Assembly: GCF_002960625.1 (NCBI RefSeq)
Contig: NZ_POJH01000013.1
Span: forward strand, 1 to 53,605
Reading direction: 5' to 3'
Origin: Streptococcus suis
GTDB lineage: Bacteria; Bacillota; Bacilli; Lactobacillales; Streptococcaceae
Length of the DNA: 53,605 nt
Shown piece after piece: positions 41,068 through 49,757 of the stretch; the stretch's first letter is position 1; the number at the start of each line of letters is the position of its first letter. The notes under the pieces were generated by a model, which was not told the origin of the DNA, did no database searches, and worked only from the letters and a program-made list of their open reading frames with translations. The translations under genes and the position numbers were made by a program.

Positions 41068-41094
41068 GTATGTAACTATTTTCAGGTTACATAC
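41068..41094. terminator. Hairpin between the argH remnant and rnpA
   Basis: Perfect 9-bp stem GTATGTAAC / GTTACATAC with a 9-base loop; the T run is on the plus-strand side (GTTTTTTC). It may be the old argH terminator. 41095-41225 shows no gene. Confidence 0.5.
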
Positions 41095-41225
41095 GTTTTT
41101 TCAAAATATTTTCAAAAAACTTACACTTCAGCGAAGTTAATCCCTCATTTCCGAGGTCTTATATCACATTTTTTCCAAAAACTGACGATGCCTTGAAAAC
41201 ATGATTTCTGAAAACAAAATGTTCT

Positions 41226-41561
41226 TCATGCATCTGTCGTGTCTTTAGAGGCTTTTTGATACTGCTGCATTTTCTTTTGCTTGTTGCATTTGCAGATAAA
41301 TTTATGTAAAAACTGTCCCGCCAAGCGATTGACACGGTGGACTGCTGTTTTTGATTGAAGGACCGTGTAGATGACCAATTCAATCAAATGAGAAATTTCT
41401 TGGTAGTGTTCCAAAGGCACATCTTGTTAATAGTAGCCTGCCTTGCTGCATTCCAAGACCAGTTTTCCGACAATTTCATGAGCCTGGCGGAAGGGCATTC
41501 CCTTGCTGGCCGAATAATCTGCCAACTCAGTCGCATTTGAAAGAACTTCTCTGTTGACTGT
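41226..41561 (-). pseudogene. argH: argH remnant (3' end of argininosuccinate lyase)
   Basis: A single frame read from 41561 gives [42 protein letters not shown]-stop-QDVPLEHYQEIS, then TVLQSKTAVHRVN. This is the C-terminal ~110 residues of ArgH (DYLVxKGxPFRxAHxxVG and the SVxxRxxxGGT-type end in degraded form). About 350 N-terminal residues are gone, an internal TAA interrupts the piece (around 41427), and the C-terminal glycine-rich signature has decayed. Location before rnpA matches argH in other streptococci. Loss of ArgH means no arginine synthesis from citrulline by this route. Confidence 0.85.
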
Positions 41562-41569
41562 TCACAAGG

Positions 41570-41597
41570 AAAAAAACTGACCGAAGTCAGCCTTTTA
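41570..41597 (-). terminator. Terminator of the VOC-family gene
   Basis: Minus-strand GGCTGAC-ttcg-GTCAGTTTTTTT, UUCG-type tetraloop, immediately after the stop at 41595. Confidence 0.85.
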
Positions 41598-42470
41598 GGA
41601 TAAAATCTCTTTAATCTGGTCAAAATCCAGACGACGCATTTGCAGAACGGCATCATTAACAGCCTTGACGGTTTCTGGACTAGCCGTATCGTATGCTTCC
41701 ATCAAAATCCGCGGTACAACCTGCCAAGAAATCCCAAACTGGTCCTTGACCCAACCGCACATTTCCGCCTCTGGCACTGCTGACAGGAGGTCATAATAGA
41801 AATTGAGTTCGTCCTGACTATCCACATAGACCATGAGCGAGAAGGCTTCGTTGAATGTAGCTTCGCCACCGTAACCGTGGTCCATAACAATCATTTTCTG
41901 TCCACCGACAAGAAGTTCTGCATAGTTCAGTTTGGCAGCCTCAACAGCAGCCTCCCCTTCGCCGTAGTAGGAAACTTGACCGACACTAGCCTGAGGGAGC
42001 TTGTCCTTATAGTAGTCCAACATAGGCTGGGCCAAACCGACCTGGTCCTGTGAGAAGAGCAGGCAGATGTCAAACTGATAAGGCTTGTCCAAGTCGGGTG
42101 CATAAGATAGTTGCCAAGACAGACCAAAGCGGTCTTCCAACCAGACATAGCAAGGGCTGAAAGGATATTCTCCCAAAGGCATGAGAATACGACCGCCTTC
42201 TGACAAGGCTTGGTACAAACGTGTCACTTCATCCTTGCTGGCTACATTGACCATGAGGGACATGGACTCATTGAGCTTAAAGTATGGACCCGCACTAATA
42301 GCCGCCAAGGTCATATCGCCCAGTTGAAACTGAATCAAATCCGAATCACCCGAAGGCGTATCCGTAATGGTGTAGGTCCAGTCAACATTGCCACCGAAGA
42401 GTTCTACATAGAAAGCTACCACTTCTTTTGCCTCTGTATCGTACCAGAGATGTGGAATAATGGTTTGCAT
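41595..42470 (-). CDS. VOC-superfamily protein with two PhnB-like modules
   Basis: 291 aa from the ATG at 42468-42470 (MQTIIPHLWYDTEAKEVVAF), 7 bases after AAAGGAG; the frame extends to 42542 without another RBS. Two tandem vicinal-oxygen-chelate modules: ~1-135 (IIPHLWYDTEAKEVVAFYVE, MLMP-like ILMPLGEYPFSPCYVWLEDR) and ~140-290 (PYQFDICLLFSQDQVGLAQP, MCGWVKDQFGISWQVVPRIL). This resembles PhnB-like / DUF1338-unrelated 3-demethylubiquinone-methyltransferase-named proteins of unknown activity; the residues that bind metal in glyoxalases are not clearly kept. Single-gene unit beside the argH scar. Confidence 0.82.
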   Translation of the reverse strand: MQTIIPHLWYDTEAKEVVAFYVELFGGNVDWTYTITDTPSGDSDLIQFQLGDMTLAAISAGPYFKLNESMSLMVNVASKDEVTRLYQALSEGGRILMPLGEYPFSPCYVWLEDRFGLSWQLSYAPDLDKPYQFDICLLFSQDQVGLAQPMLDYYKDKLPQASVGQVSYYGEGEAAVEAAKLNYAELLVGGQKMIVMDHGYGGEATFNEAFSLMVYVDSQDELNFYYDLLSAVPEAEMCGWVKDQFGISWQVVPRILMEAYDTASPETVKAVNDAVLQMRRLDFDQIKEILS

Positions 42471-42531
42471 TGATTTCTCCTTTGAGTTAGTAGCCCCAGT
42501 ATAACATTTGTCCGTACAAAAATAAAACACG

Positions 42532-42560
42532 TTGCCTTGCACTTACAGATGTGCTATAAT
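42532..42560 (+). promoter_or_regulatory. Promoter of the plus-strand Nudix gene
   Basis: TTGCCT, 17-base spacer, TATAAT, 29 bases before the ATG, with AAAGGAG between. Confidence 0.75.
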
Positions 42561-42589
42561 GAATAACCAATCTAGAAAAGGAGCAAAAT

Positions 42590-43090
42590 ATGGAAATCTG
42601 GAACGCCTACACAGCCGACGGTCACTTGACCGAACACACTCTCACACGCGGAGAAACCATTCCCAACGGCCTCTACCACCTGGTCGTCGATTGTATCATC
42701 CGCCACCGCGACGGCAGCACCCTCTTCATGAAACGCGACAGCACCAAGCCCTCCTACCCTGACTATTATGAAGCGACAGCAGGAGGTTCAGCTTTGTTTG
42801 GGGAAATAGCAGAGCAGGCCATTTTGCGCGAAGTCCGCGAAGAGACAGGCATTGAGCTGTCAGCTGACCAACTCCGCCACCATACACACTTTGTCGCCCA
42901 TGATGACCAGTGCATTTTCCACTGCTACTGGGCTGAAACCGACTGGGACAAAGCTGCTATCCAACTCCAAGCCGAAGAAACTAGCAACTACATCTGGGTC
43001 CCACAAGAAAATTTGAAAGATTTCCTGGAAACAGAGCTAGTCATTCCAAGGCAGAAGGACTATGTGGAAAGCTTGTTTTTAGAAAGCTAA
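42590..43090 (+). CDS. Nudix hydrolase (isopentenyl-diphosphate isomerase-like subgroup)
   Basis: 166 aa. Nudix box GGSALFGEIAEQAILREVRE then ETGI at ~63-86 is complete in the key Glu and Arg. The N-terminus MEIWNAYTADGHLTEHTLTR resembles the YfcD/IDI-like start (xWDxYDxxG). HLVVDCIIRHRDGSTLFMKR starts the core sheet. The substrate is unknown. It has its own promoter and shares a bidirectional palindrome/terminator with mmuM. This is a different Nudix clade from the one at 35918-36373. Confidence 0.9.
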   Translation: MEIWNAYTADGHLTEHTLTRGETIPNGLYHLVVDCIIRHRDGSTLFMKRDSTKPSYPDYYEATAGGSALFGEIAEQAILREVREETGIELSADQLRHHTHFVAHDDQCIFHCYWAETDWDKAAIQLQAEETSNYIWVPQENLKDFLETELVIPRQKDYVESLFLES

Positions 43091-43106
43091 ATTCCCCTAA
43101 CAGACA

Positions 43107-43136
43107 AATCCCCGCTATCACAGGATAGCGGGGATT
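43107..43136. terminator. Bidirectional palindrome/terminator between the Nudix gene and mmuM
   Basis: AATCCCCGCTATC-acag-GATAGCGGGGATT, a 13-bp perfect stem. Nearly the same palindrome occurs at 45577-45606 on the other side of mmuPM. Confidence 0.8.
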
Positions 43137-43139
43137 CAT

Positions 43140-44087
43140 TTATTTCAAACCTGCCACTAGGTCGGCAATATCGGCTGGTCGAGTACGACAGCAGCCTCCA
43201 ACTACCTTGGCACCCAGTTCGTGCCATTCAAGAGTATTATCCAAAAGGCTGTGGCTATGGTCAGCTTCTTCTTTCCAAGTTTGAGTGGCTCCATCATAGA
43301 CCTCACCCGAATTTGGATAGGTGACAAATGGTTTATCCGTTTTCTCTCTCAACTGACTGAGAAAGGCTGGGTAGAGAGAAGGAGCTGTACAGTTGAGACC
43401 AACCGCCAAAATCTGCTCGCTGCTGTTGACCAGCTCTGCTATTTTCTCAATAGCTGTCCCGTCAGAAATCGACTGTCCGTCCTGTGAAGTGAAGCTAATA
43501 TAGGCCTCTACCTCTGGAAAATCCTCTGCCAGCAACTCTACCAAGGCTTGTGTTTCAAGAAAATTAGGAATGGTCTCCAAGGCCAAGAGTTCAGCCCCCT
43601 GTTCTAAGAGGAGCTCCATCCGACGACGGTGAAAAGCCTTCAGCTCCTCCAAACTAATGTTGCCATAATCACCTGTATATTCTGCGCCATTGGCTAAATA
43701 AGCTGCATAGGGACCAACATCGCCTGAAATAAGTGGATAAGTGCGACTTGTTTTTTCAGTTTCCGACAAGTCAGCCCAGACCTCGTCTCGAGCCTCCTTA
43801 GCCAAATCAACTGTCAGACGAATCAACTTTTCAGCCTCAGCCTGTGACAAACCAGCTTCCGCCAAACCTTCAAAAGTCGCCTGATAGGTTGATGTCGTAA
43901 CCAAGTCCGCACCTGCACGAATGTAATCCTTGTGAATGTCCTTGATTAGCTGGGGATTCTCCAACAGATACTTGGCAGACCAGAGCTTACCTGATACATC
44001 ATGACCTCGAAATTCCAATTCCGTCCCAAGAGCACCATGTAAAATGACAAACTCTTGATTTTCTAATAGTTCCTTAAAACGACCCAT
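43140..44087 (-). CDS. mmuM: Homocysteine S-methyltransferase
   Basis: 315 aa. Homocysteine-binding TIM barrel: ILHGALGTELEFRGHDVSGK at the N-terminus, TTSTYQATFEG, AVGLNCTAPSLYPAFLS with the first zinc Cys, and AKVVGGCCRTRPADIADLVA with the second Cys pair. It transfers a methyl group from S-methylmethionine (or SAM) to homocysteine to make methionine. It lies 12 bases after a permease, the mmuP-mmuM pair known from E. coli and streptococci. A MET-box upstream of the permease suggests methionine/cysteine control. Confidence 0.94.
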   Translation of the reverse strand: MGRFKELLENQEFVILHGALGTELEFRGHDVSGKLWSAKYLLENPQLIKDIHKDYIRAGADLVTTSTYQATFEGLAEAGLSQAEAEKLIRLTVDLAKEARDEVWADLSETEKTSRTYPLISGDVGPYAAYLANGAEYTGDYGNISLEELKAFHRRRMELLLEQGAELLALETIPNFLETQALVELLAEDFPEVEAYISFTSQDGQSISDGTAIEKIAELVNSSEQILAVGLNCTAPSLYPAFLSQLREKTDKPFVTYPNSGEVYDGATQTWKEEADHSHSLLDNTLEWHELGAKVVGGCCRTRPADIADLVAGLK

Positions 44088-44099
44088 ACGAGTTTCTCC

Positions 44100-45476
44100 T
44101 TACCACTTTTTAAAGCGAATGTAATGATACACATAACAACCAATCATAAAAGGTACACCAAAGTAAAGACCTGCACGCTGAGAAGGATCCCAACCGATGC
44201 CGATGATGGAAATAACCAGCAAAACAACTGTAATCCATGGCAAAGTCGGTGAAAATGGCGTCTTGTATTCCAATTCATCTTCGCTATGATTCTTCAAAAA
44301 TTCACGTCGGAAACCGATTTGTGCAAGCGGAATAGCCAACCAAGCAATGACAACCGCAAAACCAGCGATGGAAACCAAGGCCAAGAAAATAGTATCTTCT
44401 GCATAAATTGAGGCAATCAAGGCTATAACAACACCAACCATGGACAAAATCATGCCACGCATTGGAACACCATGCTTGTTGATTTTTACCAATTCCTTGC
44501 TAATCATGCCCTCATTGACCAAGGACCAAAGCATACGACTTGAAGCGTAAAGTCCTGAAGTTGAGGCTGATAAGATAGCTGTCAAAATGATGAAGTTCAT
44601 AATGTCCGCTGCGTAAGGGAAGCCAATCTTGTCCAAGACAAGCACAAACGGTGCTTCCGTCACACCTGCCTCTGACATGGGAAGCAAAGCTGCTAAGACC
44701 ACGATGGTCAAAACAAAGAAGATAACCAAGAGACCGATGGTCGATTTAATGGCTTGCGGCACTGCCTTCTTGGGATTGTCTGTTTCCCCAGCGGCAATTC
44801 CAATCATTTCCACACCTGAAAAGGCATAGTTGACGGATAGCATGACCGAGATAAATCCAACTAGTCCGTTAGGGAGCAAACCGTCACTTGTGATATTGTT
44901 AAATAACGGCGCTGCATTGGTTCCTTCAAAAGGCAAGACGCCAAAAATAGCAAGAGTCCCGAGTACGATAAAGGCTGCAATGGCATAGACTTTGACAGAG
45001 GAAAGTGCGTCCTCTGCTCGAGCAAACCAGCCAACAGACAACGTGTTCAACCCAAAGACAATGACCGCAAAAATCGTTGCAAAAATCCAAATTGGCACAC
45101 TAGGAAGCCAACGTTGCATGAGTTGAGCTGCTCCTACGAACTGTGATGCCAGAGCGACTACCCAGCAAAGCCAATACATCCAGGCCACCATAAAACCTGT
45201 TCCGGGACTGATGAACTTAGTCGCATAAGTATGGAAAGACCCAGTCACTGGCATGGCTACGGAAAGCTCCCCTAGAGAGAACATGACCAAATAAACCATA
45301 ACAGCTCCAAAAAGATAAGCTGCAATAGCTCCAAATGGTCCAGCCTGTGCAATAGTATAGCCTGAACTCAGGAACAAACCTGTACCAATTACCCCACCGA
45401 TGGACAACATCTGCAAATGACGGCTGTTCATTTCACGGTTAAAGGTGCCTTGATTTTCAAAATTATGATTTTCCAT
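44100..45476 (-). CDS. mmuP: Amino acid permease, probable S-methylmethionine transporter
   Basis: 458 aa APC-superfamily permease with 12 helices. The N-terminus NSRHLQMLSIGGVIGTGLFL has the substrate-binding GxGxG helix, and FSGVEMIGIAAGETDNPKKA, VPQAIKSTI is the family signature. Pairing with mmuM makes S-methylmethionine the best guess; the family also carries other amino acids. It begins 10 bases after TAGGAG. A streptococcal MET-box sits about 80 bases upstream. Confidence 0.88.
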   Translation of the reverse strand: MENHNFENQGTFNREMNSRHLQMLSIGGVIGTGLFLSSGYTIAQAGPFGAIAAYLFGAVMVYLVMFSLGELSVAMPVTGSFHTYATKFISPGTGFMVAWMYWLCWVVALASQFVGAAQLMQRWLPSVPIWIFATIFAVIVFGLNTLSVGWFARAEDALSSVKVYAIAAFIVLGTLAIFGVLPFEGTNAAPLFNNITSDGLLPNGLVGFISVMLSVNYAFSGVEMIGIAAGETDNPKKAVPQAIKSTIGLLVIFFVLTIVVLAALLPMSEAGVTEAPFVLVLDKIGFPYAADIMNFIILTAILSASTSGLYASSRMLWSLVNEGMISKELVKINKHGVPMRGMILSMVGVVIALIASIYAEDTIFLALVSIAGFAVVIAWLAIPLAQIGFRREFLKNHSEDELEYKTPFSPTLPWITVVLLVISIIGIGWDPSQRAGLYFGVPFMIGCYVYHYIRFKKW

Positions 45477-45546
45477 AAACTCTCCTAAATAGTAATGATT
45501 TATTTATGATAACACAGTTTTTCAGAAAATCGTTATACCGTTTTCA

Positions 45547-45561
45547 ATGCAAGCGCTATAG
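45547..45561 (-). promoter_or_regulatory. cre-like site overlapping the MET-box
   Basis: ATGCAAGCGCTATAG on the plus strand matches the first 13 positions of the catabolite-responsive consensus WTGNAARCGNWWWCA, failing in the last two. Weak candidate for CcpA control. Confidence 0.25.
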
Positions 45562-45573
45562 TTTCAAACTATG
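45557..45573. promoter_or_regulatory. MET-box (MtaR/MetR operator) upstream of mmuPM
   Basis: TATAGTTTCAAACTATG matches the streptococcal LysR-type MET-box TATAGTTTSAAACTATA at 16 of 17 positions and is palindromic. It lies 81-97 bases before the permease start. Confidence 0.75.
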
Positions 45574-45576
45574 ACA

Positions 45577-45606
45577 AATCCCCACCGTCACAGGACAGCG
45601 GGGATT
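45577..45606. terminator. Palindrome/terminator after gltX
   Basis: AATCCCCACCGTC-acag-GACAGCGGGGATT; same loop and outer stem as 43107-43136 but with one C-C mismatch. T run TTTTTT is on the plus side. It lies 8 bases beyond gltX. Confidence 0.65.
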
Positions 45607-45613
45607 TTTTATC

Positions 45614-47068
45614 TTACAAAGATTTCAACATATTATCAATATGCTGGATAGATTTTTCACGGCCGAGGAGGTAAATGGTATTTGGTAACTCTGGTCCGTG
45701 CATTTCGCCTGAAACGGCGATACGGATAGGCATGAAGAGGTTTTTGCCCTTGATGCCTGTTTCTTTTTGAACAGCCTTGATTTGTGGGAAGATATTATCT
45801 GGTTGGAACTCTTCGTCCGTCATGGCTTCCAATTTTTCCTTGAGGGCATTGAGGACAGTCGGTACCGTTTCGCCTGCCATGACTTCTTTTTCCTCGTCTG
45901 TCAATTCTGGGAAATCAGAGAAGAAAAGGTCTGTCAAACCAACGATTTCATCCGCAGATGACATTTGTGGCTTGTAAAGTTCCACTAATTTCTCTGCCTT
46001 GTCTGTCAAGCGACCCGCTTCTTCCAAGAATGGCTTAGCAAGGTTGAAAATAGTTTCCAGATCAGCATTTTTGATGTACTCATTGCTCATCCAGTCCATT
46101 TTCTTCTGGTCAAATGCTGCTGGTGACTTGCTGAGACGATTTTCATCGAAGAGTTGGATAAATTGCTCACGGGAGAAGATTTCCTCTTCACCACCAGGGT
46201 TCCAACCCAAGAGACCGATAAAGTTGAAAACAGCTTCAGGCATGTACCCTTTACGACGGTAATCTTCGATAAACTGAAGGGTGTTGGTATCACGTTTGGA
46301 CAGTTTTTTACCAGTCTCAGAGTTGATAATCAAGGTCATGTGACCAAATTCTGGCGCTTCCCAACCAAGTGCTTCATAGACCATGAGTTGCTTGGGTGTA
46401 TTGGCAATGTGATCGTCCCCACGGATAACGTGCGAGATTTCCATGAGATGATCGTCAATAACCACGGCAAAGTTATAGGTTGGATAGCCGTCACGTTTTT
46501 GGATAACCCAGTCGCCACCGATGTTGCCACCTTCAAACTCGATTTCGCCCTTAACCATGTCATTCCACTTGTAAATACCAGCTTCATTGACAGCCAAGCG
46601 AACAGTTGGGACAATACCAGCCGCCTCACGCTCTGCAACGTAGGCTGCTTTTTCATCTTCAGACATGCCAAGGTATTCATTGATGTAGCGAGGTGTTTCG
46701 CCCGCAGCTTCCTGGCGCTCACGCTCTGTCGCCAATTCTTCTTCTGTCACGTAAGACTTATAGGCCTTACCTTCTGCCAAGAGTTGGTCAACATACTTTT
46801 GGTAAATATCTAAACGCTCTGATTGACGGTATTGCTCATGGGTTTCTGGGCTTTCATCCCAGTCAATACCCAACCAACGCAGGTTTTCAAGCTGAGAACG
46901 CTCGCCGTCTTCCACATGGCGCTTGCGGTCTGTGTCTTCGATACGAATAAGGAAAGTACCGCCGTGATGACGGGCAAAAAGATAGTTGAACAATGCTGTA
47001 CGGGCATTTCCGATATGCAACAGTCCCGTTGGACTTGGTGCGTAACGCACACGAATTGGTTTAGTCAT
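45614..47068 (-). CDS. gltX: Glutamyl-tRNA synthetase
   Basis: 484 aa from the ATG at 47066-47068 ([20 protein letters not shown]), 7 bases after CAGGAG; the longer frame to 47098 runs into a BOX-like repeat. Class I HIGH motif [19 protein letters not shown]-equivalent [12 protein letters not shown], and the C-terminal anticodon-binding helices. Discriminating GlnRS-like features are absent, so the enzyme is probably non-discriminating (charging tRNA-Gln for the amidotransferase), as usual in Firmicutes. Complete and normal in length. The immediate 5' leader overlaps the BOX element. Confidence 0.97.
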   Translation of the reverse strand: MTKPIRVRYAPSPTGLLHIGNARTALFNYLFARHHGGTFLIRIEDTDRKRHVEDGERSQLENLRWLGIDWDESPETHEQYRQSERLDIYQKYVDQLLAEGKAYKSYVTEEELATERERQEAAGETPRYINEYLGMSEDEKAAYVAEREAAGIVPTVRLAVNEAGIYKWNDMVKGEIEFEGGNIGGDWVIQKRDGYPTYNFAVVIDDHLMEISHVIRGDDHIANTPKQLMVYEALGWEAPEFGHMTLIINSETGKKLSKRDTNTLQFIEDYRRKGYMPEAVFNFIGLLGWNPGGEEEIFSREQFIQLFDENRLSKSPAAFDQKKMDWMSNEYIKNADLETIFNLAKPFLEEAGRLTDKAEKLVELYKPQMSSADEIVGLTDLFFSDFPELTDEEKEVMAGETVPTVLNALKEKLEAMTDEEFQPDNIFPQIKAVQKETGIKGKNLFMPIRIAVSGEMHGPELPNTIYLLGREKSIQHIDNMLKSL

Positions 47069-47091
47069 GTTTCTCTCCTGTAAAATTTTCA

Positions 47092-47193
47092 TACTCAATG
47101 AAAATCGAAATCAGACTAGGCGATGCAGACGAAGATAGAACTGAAGTTCATCAAGCCAAGTCAACGACGTCTGAATTTGATTTTCGAAGAGTA
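47092..47193. repeat. BOX-like element (boxA-boxC type) upstream of gltX
   Basis: Begins TACTCAATGAAAATCGAAAT and ends TTGATTTTCGAAGAGTA, the outer ends of pneumococcal BOX elements, with a short centre (GATGCAGACGAAGATAGAAC...). The ends are complementary, so the RNA folds into a long stem. It starts 24 bases before the gltX start codon. Confidence 0.8.
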
Positions 47194-47246
47194 GCAATCA
47201 AGAACATTATAGCATAGATAAGCATAAGAAGATAGAAAAAATCAGC

Positions 47247-48527
47247 CTAGATAGACTGATTTTGAGGTGTTTTTTGATTACTAGCCAGCCAGTAGAGGAC
47301 ATAGAGGACCAAGAAGCCTGTTGCCGCTAGGAAAAGTCCGCTAATCTGATTGACAGTCAATACCAAGACCAGACCTGATACCAGTAGTCGAGTAAAAGCT
47401 TGACCTAGCATAAAATAGGTCGATACCGCTCCACCAATGGTCGCCAACTGCTCCTCTGGCATGGAATTGACAAACTTGGCATTAAACTTGGGACCGCTAG
47501 CTCCAGAACTAATTCCCATTGTAGTAAGGAAGAAGAAAATAATTGGCAGTTGATGAAACAACATTCCGACAAACACTCCCAGTAGAGAGAAAGTGGCAGC
47601 CACTTCAAGCGTCACCATGCTGGTCTTTTTGAAGAGAGTAAAGACCAAGGTCGAACCCAAGATGTTGCCGACAAAGAAAATCAAAATGGTCAGGGCAAGG
47701 GTGGTCTCAACATTGAGGAAAACGGGGTCTGGGTCTTCGCTAATCAGCAGGACCAAAATAGGATAGAGAATCGCTCCACAGGCGTTGATTATGGGGCTGG
47801 TAATCAGGACCAGTCGGAACTCGGGGATCTTGCGCAGCTCCACGATGGCTTGCTTGAAAGAAGCTAGAATGCCCGGCCCCTTGGTTTCCGGCTTGGGCTG
47901 GCTCGGCTGCTCTGCTATTTTCAAAGGCTGCTCCATCAGGAGTTTGCGAAAGGCTGGCGTCAGCAGCTGCATGATGAGGAGGGCGGCCAAAAAGGTGCAG
48001 GCGTTGAGAAAGGCCAGGTTTTGGTAGGAGAGGAGGCCGACCAAGAGGGCAGAAAGGGCCTGAGAGGCGATGTTGAGGAGGCTGGTCACGGTCTGGCGAA
48101 AGGCCGAGTACTGCTCCCGCTCTTCCTTGGGCGCTACGCGCAATCCCAGAGGTGTATAGAGGCCATTTTCATAGAAGCCAGCGAAGTCTGCAAAGACATT
48201 GAAGCTTGCAGCCATCACGACAATCCAGAGGGCTGGCTCAAAGCCCATGCAGAAACCGAGGATGAGGTAGAGGGCCACACGAAAGAGGAGGGTCAGCTTG
48301 ATAGTGCCAATCTTGTTGACTGTCTTGTCTGCCAGATAGCCTGTGAAGAGGCCCATAAAGCTAGGAAAGATTTCCGAGAAGGTCACAATCGCCAGCGCCA
48401 GACGGCTGTTGGGCACCAGCAAGACATAGTTCATCAGGGCAAGATAATAGACCACATCGCCAAAATTGGACAGCATATCCGCAGTCAGTACCCAGAGGTA
48501 AGTCGCATTTTTCAAAATCTTTTTCAT
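47247..48527 (-). CDS. MFS transporter (MefA/enterobactin-exporter-like)
   Basis: 426 aa with about 12 helices; N-terminus MKKILKNATYLWVLTADMLS. It has the MFS_3-type loop (LFTGYLADKTVNKIGTIKLT, a motif-A variant with Asp/Lys) and a large central loop rich in Q/K/P (QLLTPAFRKLLMEQPLKIAE). It resembles macrolide-efflux MefE and related exporters, but the substrate is unknown and resistance is not implied. Its coding DNA is GC-rich in the middle. No partner ABC-F gene lies beside it. A clear ATG follows GGGATTATC-type sequence; the RBS is AAAGGG. Confidence 0.82.
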   Translation of the reverse strand: MKKILKNATYLWVLTADMLSNFGDVVYYLALMNYVLLVPNSRLALAIVTFSEIFPSFMGLFTGYLADKTVNKIGTIKLTLLFRVALYLILGFCMGFEPALWIVVMAASFNVFADFAGFYENGLYTPLGLRVAPKEEREQYSAFRQTVTSLLNIASQALSALLVGLLSYQNLAFLNACTFLAALLIMQLLTPAFRKLLMEQPLKIAEQPSQPKPETKGPGILASFKQAIVELRKIPEFRLVLITSPIINACGAILYPILVLLISEDPDPVFLNVETTLALTILIFFVGNILGSTLVFTLFKKTSMVTLEVAATFSLLGVFVGMLFHQLPIIFFFLTTMGISSGASGPKFNAKFVNSMPEEQLATIGGAVSTYFMLGQAFTRLLVSGLVLVLTVNQISGLFLAATGFLVLYVLYWLASNQKTPQNQSI

Positions 48528-48613
48528 GATAATCCCTTTCTTTTGAGTAATTTCCAGAATATTCCGACTTTTTATCTTACAGAGGAGCCTGGAAAGACTT
48601 TCCTCTTCATCCT

Positions 48614-49279
48614 TTATATAGAATAAATGGTTAAGCTTGAGAAGGCTAGGTCACCTGTTACCAAAAGAATCTTTTCTTTTGGCTCAGATGCATAATTATT
48701 AGTGGTTGACAAGGCGCTGTCTACTTGTACAACAGCTTGCCAGTTAGCAGGCAGATACAGATCAACTGACGCGAAGGCCGCATCGATATGAAATTCAGCC
48801 GTATCTCCCAGAATAACCGCCTGATCAAAGTAAACCATACTGGAGCCAAAGGCCACCTCCACACTATCCTGGATAAAATTCTCCTCATGAATATAACGAG
48901 TAGAGGAACCAAAAGCTATTTCCCTACCCTTGTCGCCAATCACCCCTGTACCAAAACCTTTTGTGTCAATGGCATTCCTGCTCATCTTAGGTTTAATCAG
49001 CATCTTCAAACCTGCACATGCCAGTATTGCACCTAAAATCAAGGTCCAGGTATCAATTTCCAGCCAATCAAAATGATTGTTTAGCATAATAAAGACCAAG
49101 GTTCCCCAGATAAAGCTTGTGACCAACTGTTTTTTTATCATTGCTTTGAAAAAGAGATAACTCCATCCAACTACCAGCGCTAATTTCCAAAGAGGAAACT
49201 TCATAACTGGCAAGTAGTCTTGAAACAAGACCAGACCCGCCAAGACCAGCAGAGCTATCCCTAAACCGTTTTTTTTCAT
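48614..49279 (-). CDS. LiaF-like cell-wall stress membrane protein
   Basis: 221 aa. Four helices (~5-100: LGIALLVLAGLVLFQDYLPV, LALVVGWSYLFFKAMI, TSFIWGTLVFIML, WTLILGAILACAGLKMLI) are followed by a beta-helical DUF2154/LiaF-type domain with repeated EIAFGSSTRYI, VEVAFGSSMVYFD and IDAAFASVDLYLP strands. LiaF proteins restrain envelope-stress two-component systems. Here it pairs with a LytTR regulator (4-base gap) rather than LiaRS, an arrangement of LytTR-membrane pairs found in streptococci. It probably inhibits its partner regulator; inference. Confidence 0.85.
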   Translation of the reverse strand: MKKNGLGIALLVLAGLVLFQDYLPVMKFPLWKLALVVGWSYLFFKAMIKKQLVTSFIWGTLVFIMLNNHFDWLEIDTWTLILGAILACAGLKMLIKPKMSRNAIDTKGFGTGVIGDKGREIAFGSSTRYIHEENFIQDSVEVAFGSSMVYFDQAVILGDTAEFHIDAAFASVDLYLPANWQAVVQVDSALSTTNNYASEPKEKILLVTGDLAFSSLTIYSI

Positions 49280-49283
49280 CTTC

Positions 49284-49730
49284 CTACCTCATTTCCTGTA
49301 ACTTTTCTTTTAATAAATGGTAATAATGCCGCGACACATGGACTTCCTTGTGGGTCTTATAAAAGGAAATCCGGCTAGTCCCTGAAAAGGACTTGTCCAG
49401 CGAATAGATGGCTTTGGCATTGGCAATGGTAGACTTGGAAACCCGGCAAAAATGAGCAGGGAGACAATCTTCCAGTTCATAGAGCTTCATCTTGACTTCA
49501 TAGGCGTCATCTCTAGTATGCCCCATCAGCTTGGTCCCATCGGTTTCAAAAAAGAGCAGGTCTTCCAGTTTCAAGAAATACTCACTAGTGCCCTTGTAAA
49601 AGACCAGGCTAGGACGGCTCAGGCGACTCAAAGCTTGCTGGATTTGTTCCAACTCAGGCCCCAACTGACTGCTTCTGATAATCACTTCGACTTGTTCTAA
49701 GCTGTCATCTAATTCAATCCGAACTTTCAT
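49284..49730 (-). CDS. LytTR-domain DNA-binding regulator
   Basis: 148 aa with no receiver domain. The LytTR DNA-binding beta fold covers ~45-145: FYKGTSEYFLKLEDLLFFET, KLYELEDCLPAHFCRVSKST, IANAKAIYSLDKSFSGTSRI. The N-terminal ~40 residues (MKVRIELDDSLEQVEVIIRS) are DUF-type and could dimerise. Stand-alone LytTR proteins of this size usually control their own operon together with the adjacent membrane inhibitor. AAGGAGG precedes the ATG. Two direct repeats 21 bp apart sit just upstream of its -35. Confidence 0.9.
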   Translation of the reverse strand: MKVRIELDDSLEQVEVIIRSSQLGPELEQIQQALSRLSRPSLVFYKGTSEYFLKLEDLLFFETDGTKLMGHTRDDAYEVKMKLYELEDCLPAHFCRVSKSTIANAKAIYSLDKSFSGTSRISFYKTHKEVHVSRHYYHLLKEKLQEMR

Positions 49731-49757
49731 AAGACCTCCTTTGCTTTTTCTGGTTTT

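Noticed and set aside
41384..41656. 90-codon minus-strand frame across the argH remnant
   Set aside because: Out of frame with the ArgH homology and without conserved sequence; it also crosses a terminator.
46154..46813. 219-codon plus-strand open frame over gltX
   Set aside because: Antisense to a complete glutamyl-tRNA synthetase; composition is that of a shadow frame.
48021..48626. 201-codon plus-strand open frame over the MFS gene
   Set aside because: Opposite-strand shadow; the encoded sequence is low-complexity charged residues with no start signal.
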